A DNA stretch of 64,000 bases from Zhengitettix transpicula (taxonomy: Eukaryota > Arthropoda > Insecta > Orthoptera > Tetrigidae). Each line of letters begins with the position of its first letter. Within the stretch, counting starts at the first letter, position 1. Both the position numbers and the translations under genes were made by a program. The notes below the pieces were generated by a model that saw only the letters and a list, made by a program, of their open reading frames with translations, made no database searches and was not told the origin of the DNA. The stretch lies in contig CM073596.1 in NCBI GenBank assembly GCA_037074705.1, forward strand, positions 28,618,001 to 28,682,000. The letters are read 5' to 3'. Positions 35,690-47,141 of this stretch are shown here, piece after piece.

Positions 35690-36095
35690 ATCATGATTAC
35701 GAATTTCTCTTCCTGAGGCTCGTCCGTGAACGGCTCGAGTGTATTGCAGAAGATGGCAGAGACGTGCTCTTCGACGAGTCTCCTTTCGTAAAGGAGCACA
35801 AAGACGGGGGGGGGGCCCTTATTGATAATCAGGGAATGCCGTAAGAGCGGGCGAGCGCTTGTCCCCGCAGGCACGGGAATTTTTTTCCCAGCTTCGAGGC
35901 GCCACAAAGGGCGAACACCCTTCCGCAAGACAGTAATTTTTTCTCTTCTCGGGATGCTGTGGGCGACGTGACTCCTAGCAGCTTCTTGTCCCGAGGAGAA
36001 AAAGACTCGTGTCGCCCACGGCCGATGGATTTCTACAACTCGGAGGCTTGTTCTACGCCCCTAAGGACTGCTTACAATTAATTTACAGATGCCAT
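35690..36095. other. GC-rich island with nested inverted repeats
   Basis: The 92-codon minus frame (35650-35928) shows no motif. Positions 35959-35974 and 36004-36019 form an inverted pair (GTGGGCGACGTGACTC / GACTCGTGTCGCCCAC), and a second, overlapping pair (TTCTCGGGA / TCCCGAGGAGAA) spans 35945-36000. Whether these fold in RNA or bind protein in DNA is unknown. Confidence 0.4.
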
Positions 36096-36645
36096 CCTTC
36101 TGACTTATGAGTCAGTATTCTTTAATTGGAAAATATTATGAGTCTCCTGTCAGCCAGTTTATCTGCTGCATTCCTAACTTACTAGCGACACCACTTAAAT
36201 CTCTATACATCTTCATTTCTTATTGATACATTAGACAGGATTAAACAGAATTATTTTCACTAAATTAAAATTTCGGCATATAAATTGTTTATGTACTGAG
36301 CAGGATTATTTCAGCATTAATATAAAAAACAATGTTGCATCGTAATTATTACCGTTTATCTGTGAATGAAGTATTAAATAGGATTTCAAATTAGTTATTG
36401 TATTATGTTTGCATCAAGTCAGGATACTTCATGTTAACCAATAAAAAAAATGTATCATAAAGTTGTTTTCAAAATATTTTAAATTCTTAGAGATATATCT
36501 TATTTTAACAATTTAACAATTTTGAACTATTTAAACTATCAATTAAGATTCTGATGATAAATTCCAAAGAAGACGCATCACTATTTAAATTGGTTTACAA
36601 ATAAGACATGAAACGTTATTAACTTAATTTAATTAGAAAACCACG

Positions 36646-36648
<3 letters not shown>

Positions 36649-36682
<34 letters not shown>
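36649..36682. repeat. (TA)n microsatellite upstream of family D
   Basis: A TA tract lies at the 5' side of this family D copy, as it does for the copies at 43157-43196 and 52513-52562. It appears to be a recurring companion of the family. Confidence 0.9.
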
Positions 36683-36684
<2 letters not shown>

Positions 36685-36714
36685 AAAGATATTAATAAAA
36701 GATAAAACAAGCCC

Positions 36715-37612
36715 CACGGTCAAATGTCAAATTATGTGGTATTCACTTTAATACAATAATAAAAATACCAACACACTGGAACCAAATTATGTGGATTAGA
36801 AATTTTTAAAAGGGAAGAAAATTAAAAGTATTTTACCTTCAATTAAAACAAAATTATTTTAAAGAAATAACAAAATATTATTTATTACCATTTAGATTTA
36901 CTTTAAATTTTGAACATTTTTATGTTCTAACAATTTTCCACAGCTTTAATGATTCTCATAATCTCAGAGCCGGTTACTGGAACTCTAATAACAATAATGA
37001 TTTTCAATAGTTACCAAGAGTTACAAAAGAAAATAGAAATTAAATTTGCAATAACAAAATTGTATAAAATAATCTAACAAAAAATCTAGAGAAATCTGAC
37101 AAATATAGAGAATTCTGACGGTAAATTATATATCCATAACGGTTTACAAAATAAAGTTTCCACGTACTATTTTATTTAGAGTGCTCTGGTACCGTATTAT
37201 TCACTCCACAGTTATTTTAATTTAAAGAAAATATTTCATAACACTGATTATTATATCGTTTCAGTTCACTAACATTTCGGCGTCTTGTTAGTAACTATTC
37301 ATAAATTTTTACGTCGTTTTACTTATTGTCAATCAGTTTTTCGGTAGAAGTACGTTAATGCCAAATGTGATATTTGCAGTGTTTGTTCAGCATAGACTTT
37401 GGTGAATTCCTAATTATTTAGTCACGAGAATTCTCGGCTGGTCTCCAATAGTATATTCACACGCCATGACCAGACCGGTCAGGCTCCCAAAAGACATTCC
37501 TTAGGTTCCCACAACACACTGAATTCTTGCGCCACACCGGCTGTTATTTACAATGCTCTAGCCTCAAAGATATGCCGAGAAAAAGATTAAAGAAAAATTA
37601 TTAAATAATATA
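36715..37612 (+). mobile_element. Family D repeat, copy 1
   Basis: A ~0.9-kb repeat starts at a TCAAATTATGTGGT block and ends at AAAAATTATTAAATAA. It is collinear with 43238-44216 (plus) and about 58540-59440 (minus), and partly with 52563-52790. The GC-richer last third holds TGACCAGACCGGTCA (37467-37481) and ATTCTTGCGCCACAC. No coding capacity is seen. TGT..ACA-like ends and an AATAAA near the 3' edge would fit a solo LTR, but no target duplication was found. Confidence 0.65.
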
Positions 37613-38420
37613 TATAAGAGAGATTAATAATGTGTAATGTAAGCATTATTTAAAAAAATTTCTTTTACTGTACATGTATACGAAAATTAAATAGTCTTTT
37701 AGTTATTAATTTACTCTTAAAATGCCAAGGTAGAACAAAAATTTAAAGTTCGCAAACTGGAGTCTAAATCTTGAATTATAATACATGTCTGCAGTACGAA
37801 AAGTATTGATGTTTGACGTCGGTAAACAGATATTAAAATTTTCTCCCGTTCCTCGCTTTAACAGAATTCGTAGGCGAATGCTTTCAAAGGGCGATGGCAA
37901 TTTTATCCGATTGCTCCAGAAAAACATTTATTTACCTTGCGCCGCTGGAAAAGTATCTTGTTGACTTAAGCTACGTGGTAATATTTTGCTCCGAGTTTCT
38001 TTCTATTTTCACCGGTTTTTTTTATAATTCCATTTGGACCAGGCGGAAACCTTTATTTGCTCGTTTAACCGATTCAGTATCACGATCTATACATCCGGTA
38101 AATGGATTTACTCTTATGAATACGAAGAAGCTGTAGAAGACAGACTATTGAGCTTGAATATTAGTAAGTTTTCTTGATTAACAGAAACAGAGGTTTCAAA
38201 GTTTGACATCAAGATCCTCCAGGGACAGACTACAAAAATAAGTAATTTATTTCGTAATATCTATATACAGAAATTGTCTACGAAAACATAAAGTCCGTGT
38301 CTGAAGTTCGTAGTTAAATTTAAAATTGATTAAAATAAATTGTCATAAAAAATAATTAAGAGAAAAACAATATTTATTATTTGTAAATAAAGACGACAGC
38401 TTCATTTACGGTTAAAAATT
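37613..38420. other. Spacer, nothing recognised
   Basis: The frames 37706-37927 (minus) and 37894-38136 (plus) have no recognisable motif. Confidence 0.4.
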
Positions 38421-38421
38421 A

Positions 38422-39140
38422 ACTGAGACGGTCAAAAATAATGTGGTCACGAGGGTAAAAGAGTTGTTGTTTTCCCAGGTGGGGGAATGAGATATAAAAT
38501 TCCATATAAAAAGACTCGTGGATTTTTTTAATCTGGGACACCTTAAGATGTTAATATTTTTTCTGTGAGCAGCAGGATAAAATTTGGTCCACGGCTCTTT
38601 TGGAGACCATGAGGTAATCAGTGACTTCCAGACTGGAATATCATCGAAGCTGAAGACTACGTATCCTGTTTTCATAAAGGGGTCAATCAGCTGGAAATAT
38701 TCCACTAGAATTTGCAAGGTTATGTAAGCAAACTCCACAATTATTCTTTCGTTAATTATTTTCTAAGTTAATCTAACTTGGCTCGACAGCCCATGAAGGG
38801 CCTTGGCCTACCGAGACGGCTGCCAGACTGTCATCTTACATGACACACTCTGGGTTTAGGAGTGACACCTGGTCAGAGTGTCGATTCTCCCACAGCCTTA
38901 ACCCCAGTTTTCTTGACCAGGACGAACACAAACATCCATGCCCATGCCGGGATTCAAACTCGGGACCTCTGTGATGCGAGGCAATGACGGTGGCAACTAC
39001 ACCACAGTAGGTCGGCCTAAGTTAATCTAAAACCTCTAAATTCTTAATAAATCATGAAATAGAAATATTATTTAGACAATATTGTGGTTCGCACGATTCA
39101 CAGAGAAAAATGTAATAGTTATTTTGTTAATAAATTTGGA
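38422..39140 (+). mobile_element. Tc1-like remnant, copy 2, split by a SINE
   Basis: It also follows a TA (38420-38421) and carries GGTCAAAAATAATGTGGTCA, collinear with copy 1 at 32743-33205. The helix-turn-helix-like region reads EVISDFQTG before frameshifting. Homology to copy 1 is interrupted exactly at 38777-39016 by a SINE and resumes with AAACCTCTAAATT. Remnant termini on the right were not found. Confidence 0.55.
38777..39016 (-). mobile_element. tRNA-derived SINE with 14-bp target duplication
   Basis: The ~240-bp minus-strand insert lies between two exact copies of CTAAGTTAATCTAA (38763-38776 and 39017-39030). Its head reads CTGTGGTGTAGTTGCC (A-box-like), then CTCGCATCACAGAGG and GAGTTTGAATCCCGG (B box), so it descends from a tRNA, possibly tRNA-Ala with a CGC-type loop. 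A second member lies at 48160-48345. The paralogous locus at 33040-33120 shows the uninterrupted site. Confidence 0.88.
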
Positions 39141-39840
39141 TGGGTAATATAAGAACAAATGCTTATTAAATTCATATGTGTATATAATTTAACACGCATT
39201 TTCATATTAATAATACTCAGCTCTTTTTTATAAAAAAAATCAGTAAAAAATGTTTTTTAAACGAAACTAATCTCAGAATTCTGTTTAATATAAAAAAAAT
39301 TAATTTTCTCTAGTTTCTACTCCGGTGTAAGTACAGTAGAAATATATCGTTTTCTGTGGGCGATGTCAGAGATTGCAGTTGATACATTATGTTTCTATTT
39401 ATGTATCCGGGTTGAAATCCCGAGATGGTTTAAACTAAATAATTCATTTTCTCTCTTAATTTCATTTTTATAATTTGTGGTACTTACTGATATATTATTT
39501 TCTGGGATAACAAACTATGGAAAGATAATTTTTTATTTTTCGATGTCAAGTGTCAAGAACTTGACAGCAAAACTATTTGTGATATATAACACTGAAAATT
39601 GATATATATCGGTAAATTCGTGTAAAAGGTTAATGCTGTTTGTACGAGTTTGGAACTTAATGAATAACACAAATAGGTTCAAAGAAGTATAATTGAATAT
39701 TTTCTGTTCCACTTCTTTTCTTTGCACATTGCATTTTATGTCGCTATCTTTCAGCCGGTTAGCATGACAGTGTAAAATGCTGAAAGGATTTGTTGAATAG
39801 CGGCAGATTGGATAAGCGTGTAGTTCTTCTTTCCCTTTTA
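39141..39840. other. AT-rich spacer, nothing recognised
   Basis: The lower part of a 178-codon minus open frame (39533-40069) crosses this stretch. Its composition changes abruptly with the underlying GC content and it has no motif. Confidence 0.4.
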
Positions 39841-40250
39841 GGTCACGTACGTGGCTAGTACTCCCGTTTCCAACCCCTCCTTTTACATGCATCGGGGTAA
39901 TGAAAAACGGCCTCGAGACAGAGTGCAGACGGGAAGAGGTCAGCCATGCATTATGCAAGGCGACACGTGTTGGCGCCAGACCGGCATCATCAGAATTACT
40001 CCCCCGCCACTCCACCAACTGCCCCATAAAACGCTCCCCTACCACGGCTCCTAACGGTGGGGGGGACAACTCTGCCAGGGATCCCTTATATTGAAACCAT
40101 GAATCCCTCCTCCGTCTTCATTGAGCCGTGTGATTGGCCTCTGCGCGCCATTCATTGGCATTTAATTAACGTAAACAGACGACGGTAAATCGTCCGTGTG
40201 TTTGGACCGAGAACGGAAGGGCCTGACAAAATTATCTGCTAGGCTGCATA
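39841..40250. other. GC-rich island, no gene recognised
   Basis: Overlapping frames on both strands are compositional. The right half contains GATTGGCC and CATTGGCAT (CCAAT-type cores) next to TTTAATTAACG, which may be regulatory. Confidence 0.3.
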
Positions 40251-40474
40251 ATGAACACCTTCCATAGATACTGCTGTAAAAATACATTTTTTTCTCGCAT
40301 TGTAGTCATATTTGTAACTTCATTCGCAAGTTTCGGATCTTTGTCACTATAACTACTAGCAGGAGCGGTAATAAATGCAGGTATTAAACCGGAGACAACA
40401 CCAACAAAAAAACAGTAGATTTAATTGACAGTCATTTCAGTTCAGGAATAAAATAATACTACATACACACACAC

Positions 40475-40488
40475 ACATTAACACTCAA
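40475..40488. repeat. Target site duplication, left copy
   Basis: ACATTAACACTCAA, repeated exactly at 41022-41035, brackets the family C retroposon. Confidence 0.9.
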
Positions 40489-41021
40489 CCTATGCAACCT
40501 GCGAGGGATTTTCTCTCGCAGGCAGAACCTTTTAGGAGAGATACGAAGGGGCTACCTTTGGGTATGCCTTTTATTCTCCGTTTTTGAACTAAGGTTCCCA
40601 CAAGCCGAGGCACCTCGACCTGTTCTGAGAGGTGTATGTTCCGGGGTCGAAGACCTTGGGCATACGGTAAGAGTTGTTCGCTATTCCCATTGGAATAGTC
40701 GGCCAGCTGCCTCCGAAACTGGTCGAGGCACGGAGAAGGGAATGCTGCGTCCCCACAGCAAACTCCTCTACCGCTATCGGAAGGGCGTGGGACAAGTACC
40801 CAATGCCCGACCTACCCGATGCAGGTTTTTCTAGGGTTTTCCCTGCATTTCTTTAGGCCAATGCCGGGTAGGATCCTTAAACCATAGCCCGGGGGCCCTA
40901 GTAACCCTTGGCTACCTTCCTCTACCCTTCCGCATCCCCCCTTTCTAATCCCTTCCTATGCTTTTAAAGGGGAGTTGTACAATGTGGATTACCCTCATGT
41001 AGCCTGTTGCCCTAAAAAAAA
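40489..41021 (+). mobile_element. Family C retroposon, longest copy, with poly-A tail
   Basis: The 533-bp element is bracketed by a 14-bp target duplication and ends in CTGTTGCCCTAAAAAAAA, so it moved by retrotransposition. A perfect 8-bp hairpin (CCTGCGAG / CTCGCAGG) lies near the 5' end (about 40498-40522). No tRNA-like A and B boxes were recognised, and the overlapping open frames on both strands are not conserved between copies. Other copies are 15278-15585, 15640-15745, 20160-20485, 51350-51757 and the fragments inside 21781-22667. All are shorter at the 5' side. It could be a SINE of non-tRNA origin or the 3' end of a LINE. Confidence 0.85.
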
Positions 41022-41035
41022 ACATTAACACTCAA
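41022..41035. repeat. Target site duplication, right copy
   Basis: Exact repeat of 40475-40488, directly after the poly-A. Confidence 0.9.
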
Positions 41036-42568
41036 ACATTTTGACTTAAACAAGACACGGTCTATTTTAAGAAACTCATTGTGGTAATTAATTTTTATAT
41101 TATTCCAAAATTTTAATTCAACATTTGTAATGCCCAAGTATCAAATTCCAAATAAATAGAATTTTAAAATTTCGTTTAAAATAATGTTTTTTGCCTGCAT
41201 ATTTTTAGCAACAAAGGTCAACGTATTATTGTTATTAGAATTCGTACTAACGTAACCCTGTTTATTTAAAAGACAGAACTGCGAAAAGAAAAAATTTATA
41301 ATATCCCTCTTCAATATATAGTATATCTTTACACGCCGACAATAACTTTAATTTATTTCCACATTTACTGATCTAAAACAAAATTATTTGCAATAAGGCG
41401 CACGTATTTTGTTTCCCATAATTGCTTGTGGGGGAATATTTAGCTTAACCTGTGTCATACACTTCTTAAAAAAAATAGGCATTTTCTCTAACAACTCGTT
41501 TATATAAGATAGCTTCTTCTCTTATCCAGTATTATTTTTTTATCTTCTGTTTTAAAAATGTGAACAACCCGTAATATGTAAAAATTGTCGAGAAAAAAAA
41601 GTTGTGGTTGGAGACTTGTATTATTTCAAAATTGGACGTAATTTTACGATAAATTTCGCAGCGTAATCTAAAGGTTTATATTTAAAATACAATTATAGAA
41701 TAGACAAATAGGTCAAACTATATTTAACGTGACAAAAAACTCATTAAAAATATACGCATCAAATTTCGTACATTCTTCTATTATTTGGTGAAATAATAAT
41801 ACTTATTCATGTGTTACCTTTCTTTCTGTGATATAAAATTCAAAAAAATTATAACTGTACTCGAATGTAGTTATCTTTGTTTCCTGATGCTTTAAGTAAC
41901 TGGAATGAGTAGTTTTCCGCCTCTGTTAATATTTAGCTGAAAACTAACTTACTTGTTTTGAATATACAAGTAAAAGAATTAAATTTAAGAGTCCATTTTT
42001 GAGCTCTAATGATGTATTAATCACCTGACGGTGACACGCAGTAATAAAAACTTAAAAAATATTTCCTTAATTTATATCTCCGTACCGTTCGTTGTCATCC
42101 TTAAACTGATGGTCGTAAATCAACCGTGTGAGTCTACAGAGACCCAAAATGCGCGTCACATCGTTGTGTAAAATTATCTTTTCCCCAAAATGATTAAAAG
42201 TCGCTAGCGCGGTCTCTTGATTTATTCATTGCGCTCTACTTGGAAAAGGGTTTTTTTTTCCCCCAAAATGTTGTCGTAAAAACTGTTGGAAGTGTTATGG
42301 AGTTTCACCCCGCGTCTTGTGACGATGTTTCTTTGCAACGAGGGGTGGAGACAGTTTGCAGGTCGTACATTTCCTGGCACCGTAATGTGCGACATTTTAA
42401 GATTTAATGGAGCTGTTTTACGTTCTCAAACCTGGGGATAATTTTAAAGCTCAGCATCCCATTTCGCTATCCTCGCTCCCAACAATTGATTTATTTAATT
42501 TCCTAGAATAAAAAAGTAATCTTATTTCTGTCAAATAAATTATAGATAACAATCTGCTTAAATTAAAC

Positions 42569-42569
<1 letters not shown>
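41036..42569. other. Spacer, nothing recognised
   Basis: AT-rich to about 42100, then mixed. No supported gene or repeat. Confidence 0.45.

Positions 42570-42613
<44 letters not shown>
42570..42613. repeat. (TA)n microsatellite
   Basis: About 22 TA units immediately precede direct repeat E1. Confidence 0.95.
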
Positions 42614-42614
<1 letters not shown>

Positions 42615-43150
42615 GCCGTCTCAAATATATATTTCTCAAACAGTTCACGAGCTTTCGTCTGCTTAAGTCATACTCACATTAAATGGAATCATAAATTATA
42701 TTACACATTCATAAACCATTAAGATAATTAAATCAATCCATATGCTTTTTTAATCCCACATATAGATAGATAGATAGATTTATTCACCATTAGCCCTCTA
42801 AAGAGGAAATAGGATTCGTCACAAATGTACAGTAGATAAATTGCATATAAACTTATAATACACAAAAACACACACAAAAATTCATATCTGTTTACATTAG
42901 TCTAGTTTCTACAATCATACACACTATTTTTAGGAAAGACGCACACGACACAAATCACTTCCTGGTATTAATCTCCTGTCGCTAGGTACGGAGGGATGTC
43001 GTCATAGATATTTACTAAAACAGAAAGCAGAGGCAGGAAAACAAAACCAAAAGGGGAAAACTGGACAAACTATTTACATATTTATAGCATATTCGGCAAT
43101 TTTGTAGGCAAGGCAGTTCAACGAATGTGAGACTTCGTTACAATTAAAAC

Positions 43151-43152
<2 letters not shown>
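42615..43152. repeat. Direct repeat E, copy 1, interrupted by a retroposon
   Basis: The segment GCCGTCTCAAATATATATTT... (42615-42762) continues after the insert at 43130-43152 (GACTTCGTTACAATTAAAAC). It matches 44226-44390 in the same orientation. The pair brackets the family D copy at 43238-44216. Confidence 0.7.
42763..43129 (-). mobile_element. Retroposon 3' end with (TCTA)n tail inserted in repeat E1
   Basis: On the minus strand it ends AATAAATCTATCTATCTATC (42763-42785) after an AGAGGGCTAATGG block. The 367-bp insert is absent from the second copy of repeat E at 44355-44365, which shows the empty site. No coding remnant was recognised; it is probably the 3' UTR of a LINE or a SINE derived from one. 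A related plus-strand fragment lies at 7800-7880. Confidence 0.6.

Positions 43153-43156
<4 letters not shown>

Positions 43157-43196
<40 letters not shown>
43157..43196. repeat. (TA)n microsatellite upstream of family D
   Basis: An uninterrupted TA tract lies between repeat E1 and the family D copy. Confidence 0.95.
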
Positions 43197-43198
<2 letters not shown>

Positions 43199-43237
43199 TA
43201 ATATTCAAAATCATAAATAATAAAAGTAAAGCTACCA

Positions 43238-44216
43238 TGTTGGAGTCAAATTATGTGGTAAACTAATTATTGAAAATTATCAAAGTTCCTACACGTTGCA
43301 ACCAATTTAAGTATAAAAGGAAATTTTTTAAAAGAAAAAATATGATTTATAGTATTTTTCTTTGAATTAAACCATTTTTTAAAGAATATAACAAAAATTT
43401 ATTTATTACTATTTAGATTTACTTTAATTTTTGTACATATTTTTTTTAAAAAAAATTGCTATAGCTTTCATGATACTCAGAACCTCAGAAACTCTTACTA
43501 GGCATTTAACAATAAAAGTTATTTGCAATTATCACCAAAAGAGTTACAAAAGAAATACAAATCAAATTTATAACTATAAAATTGTATTAAAAAATCTAAC
43601 AAAAAAGTATAGAAATTTGACGATAAATTATATTGACGTAAAAATTAACAAAATAAAGTTTCCACATACCATTTTATTTAGACCTCCTCCGGTGCCCTAT
43701 GAATTTTTCTTTTCACAGTTATTTACTTTTAAAGAAACTATTTAATTAACAGGCCATAACACAGATTGCTATATCGTTTCACATCACAAAATTCCGACGC
43801 GCCTCAAACAACTGTTCACGAACTCTATGTCATCCTATATTTTTTATATTGGTTCAATTCCCGAGACAAGCTTCAATATTATCGTTTGCACTCCAAATCG
43901 TACTCCACGACCAACAGATTCTTTCGCCTTGACCACATCGGTCAGCCTCTAAAACAGACTCGTTCATCAATTTTATCATTTGAGTTCCCGAAAAACACTG
44001 GTCAAGCTCACAAACCAGTCTGACTCGCCATGACCACACTGGTCAGGCTCCAAAAACACACCGCCAAAGTTCTGTGCGTAATACATACGCTTTGCCGTCA
44101 ATAGTCCCGTATAAACATTTTCAGTCTCTGCATTCTTGCGCCAATTAACACTCTGGCCTCGTAGTTACGCCGACAATAATATGAAAGAAAAATTATTAAA
44201 TAAAACTTACATTACA
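43238..44216 (+). mobile_element. Family D repeat, copy 2
   Basis: It begins TGTTGGAGTCAAATTATGTG and ends AAATAAAACTTACATTACA. It is collinear with 36715-37612. The GC-richer part carries TGACCACACTGGTCA (44031-44045) and several related GGTCA half-sites (43930-43995). The frames 43431-43745, 43766-44023 and 43854-44039 are not conserved in the other copies. TGT...ACA ends fit an LTR; flanking bases show no duplication. Confidence 0.65.
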
Positions 44217-44225
44217 CCTTGGTAA

Positions 44226-44390
44226 GCCGTCTCCAATATATATTTCTCAAACAGCTTTCGTCTGCTTAAGTCATATTCACATTAAATGAAATCATAAATT
44301 ATATTACACATTTATAAACCATATAGATAATTAAATCTATCCATACGCTTTTTTAATCCGACATAGACCTCGTTACAATTAAAACTTCTA
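44226..44390. repeat. Direct repeat E, copy 2 (uninterrupted)
   Basis: Same-orientation partner of 42615-43152. It reads straight through TTTTTTAATCCGACATAGAC, showing the pre-insertion state of the site. Confidence 0.75.
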
Positions 44391-46608
44391 TATATTTATA
44401 GGTGGAATACGTCGTTCATTTATAAATTGTGTACATTATAAAACATAGATAAAATAATAAAGATATCAACTAGCGTAAGAGACAGAATTCTTATTCCTAC
44501 TTTAGAATCATTTTTATTTATATTATTTCTATATAAATTTGTGCACATTGTTCCACAGCGTACTCTGCCATCGACACACTTGCTTTAAACAAATTGTAGT
44601 TTACAATATAAAATAGAGTGACTTGGCTATGTTGAATGTAAAAATGTTGCAATTATTTTTTTTAATTCACTGATATCCTCATAATGACGACAAAAAAAAT
44701 AGTAAAAAAATTAATAATTATACAGATTACCTGTTATTTAGATGAATTTAAAATTTTACTACGGGCATAATTAAGTACTTTAATTTAAATAAGGTTTACT
44801 ATTTTATATCGCGACAATTGTTACTGGTGCTGACGTGATAATATTTGAGTCCTACTCGTAAATATATGTATGAGAATAGTTTAAATAACTGAAAATAATA
44901 ACTTTGATATCCATTTATAAAAAATTGCGGTACTGGTGAAGGTTAAACAAAAAATTTTCTTACATAATTATGCTTACAGATTTTGTGAGAGTAAATAATT
45001 AGAGATGATATATTTTATTTATTACTGGCAAACGTGGTCTAATATTAAATTTAAAGGATTTTTAAATTTGGATTCTCGCAGAATAATTTGGTTTTGAACG
45101 AACATTTCTCATAAATTGAGCTGAATTCTTTAATGTTTATTCTAATTTTAAATTTAAATTAGTTGTGATTGTTTTTGGCAATTCTATATACGACATATGA
45201 ATATATGTGAAACATGAATATCGCGTAATGCGTTCAGTGTCTTGATGCTATTGTTTGCTGTGAAATGTTACGACTCAAACTTGGCAGCACTATGTTTGCA
45301 TAGCTGCTTACTTGACTTGCTTATTGTCCCTCCGCATGTCTCGTGTTTAGAAGCGTCGCCTTTAATCTTATGAAGGGGATCAATACGCGAGACTTAACCA
45401 CAAGGCCGTCGCCAATCACTCCATCTGCACATTCAAGAAACGTGAATTGAAACTTTCAGAAGAACAGTCCAAATTCTATTTACTTATTGGGGATACACTT
45501 GGGTTCGTCTTACTATTAAGCCGATTTCAAGCAGGTTGCTTTATTCTTTATTTACAAACCTTTAAATGAATAATAAGTTAGTATAAAAATTAAAGAATGT
45601 ATTTAATATCAAGTTTCACATTAATATTTACTGCACTTTTGAATTGAAATATTGACACCTAAGTCATTGAGATCTGTGAAGGAAATTTATCCAAATCGAA
45701 AATATTTCGAAGATATTCCACCTTGAAAATATAAATTAATAAAATCAAATGGATTCGTGAACTCTGGAGGTTTTAGATTTTGGTATTTTTATTTTTCTAA
45801 AAAAAAATGATTCGAACATTTCAATGTATTGAAAATAAATGTTTATGTCTTTAATCAAATGGTTTTTATTAGTCACTAATTTTTTTTAAAAAAAAGCTTT
45901 TAATTTGTGTAAAATGTTTTCCAAAAATATTACAATATTCCAACCATACAATTTAATAATAAATACAAATGAATGTAATCTGGACGCTAGATAAATCTTA
46001 CAACATTGTATAATGGGAAAAGAAACCGACGTACTGAATATTTTAATATTAAAAAATATTTTGGCCTTTTTTAAAATGACTATGGCGAATTGCCGAAATC
46101 TCCCACAAAATTAATAAATAATTTGTGAGAAATTAATATAAAAGTTCATTTTATAAATTTTATGCTCATAATACATTTGGGGTGACGATATGGACCTATT
46201 ATAATAAAATAAATTTGTTTTTAAATCTTAAAATATGAAAAAAAAAAGTTAGTTCATAAAATATTGGCAGACGTGCGTCTGTGGGCTGATCCGAAGAAAC
46301 TAAAGTAATAAATGTCGGTGTAGGATATTATTAAGTGAATAAATAATATTTTTTATTTTAACAGGATTAATGTTTACGTTAATGTATTGCTGCTAGTATA
46401 TTTTTCCAAGTAGTTAAAATCAGGTTTGTAATTTTTTATCTCAAGAATGTCTGTAACTATATGTTCCTAGGATACTTCTTACGGCTCAATGACACATCGA
46501 AAATTCTTTCATGACTTCAATCAATGTGTTGTGAGAAACGAACAAAATCGTGAATAAATCTGAAAAAGACAAACGACAATTTTAAATTTATTAAAACCCT
46601 TTTATTTA
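44391..46608. other. AT-rich spacer with a small GC-richer patch
   Basis: The patch at 45220-45430 has no open frame of note. Nothing else could be assigned. Confidence 0.45.
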
Positions 46609-47141
46609 TTGTCCCACAGTCTTCAGACATTTCGCAAGATTAAATTGGAGAAATTGTTGGCTCGATTCATAATGTAAACAAATGAACGCCATTTTGGAGT
46701 CACTAATATGGCACCAAAATTAACTTACATTTCCCGCAAGGATCGTAAACTATTTCGTATTGATTTTTTTATCATCACTCGATGGAGTATTACTTGATAA
46801 AATTATACTTTTTATTTAATGAAAATATTTCTGCTTCATTTCATTACGGAAAAGTTGAACTATTTCCTTTGTTCGTCGCGTAGTAACGTCTCTCTCTGCC
46901 GCGTGACGTCATGGTATCATTGCGCGCAGTAATTTATCACTTAAAGATCACGCTTTTAAATTATAATTCTTTTCACATTGATGCTAGGGGTTTCTCAACC
47001 CCACAGTACCGTTTATCGTGTTTTCAAAAATATGTGTACCAATTTTTGTTGCATTTTGCCCTCGAGTTAAAATTTGTATTGAGATTAACATAAATACATA
47101 CATACATACATACTAATTTACATACATTTTTATTATATAGA
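46609..47141 (-). mobile_element. Non-autonomous Helitron, family A, 3'-truncated copy
   Basis: On the minus strand it starts TCTATATAATAAAAATG (47141) and runs collinear with the other copies through TGACGTCA (46904-46911). It stops at the CTGAAGACTGTGGGAC block, so the CTAG end is absent. Confidence 0.72.

Noticed and set aside
39533..40069. 178-codon minus-strand open frame, the longest in the window
   Set aside because: No motif, abrupt composition change following the underlying GC island, and overlapping plus-strand frames; judged to be chance.
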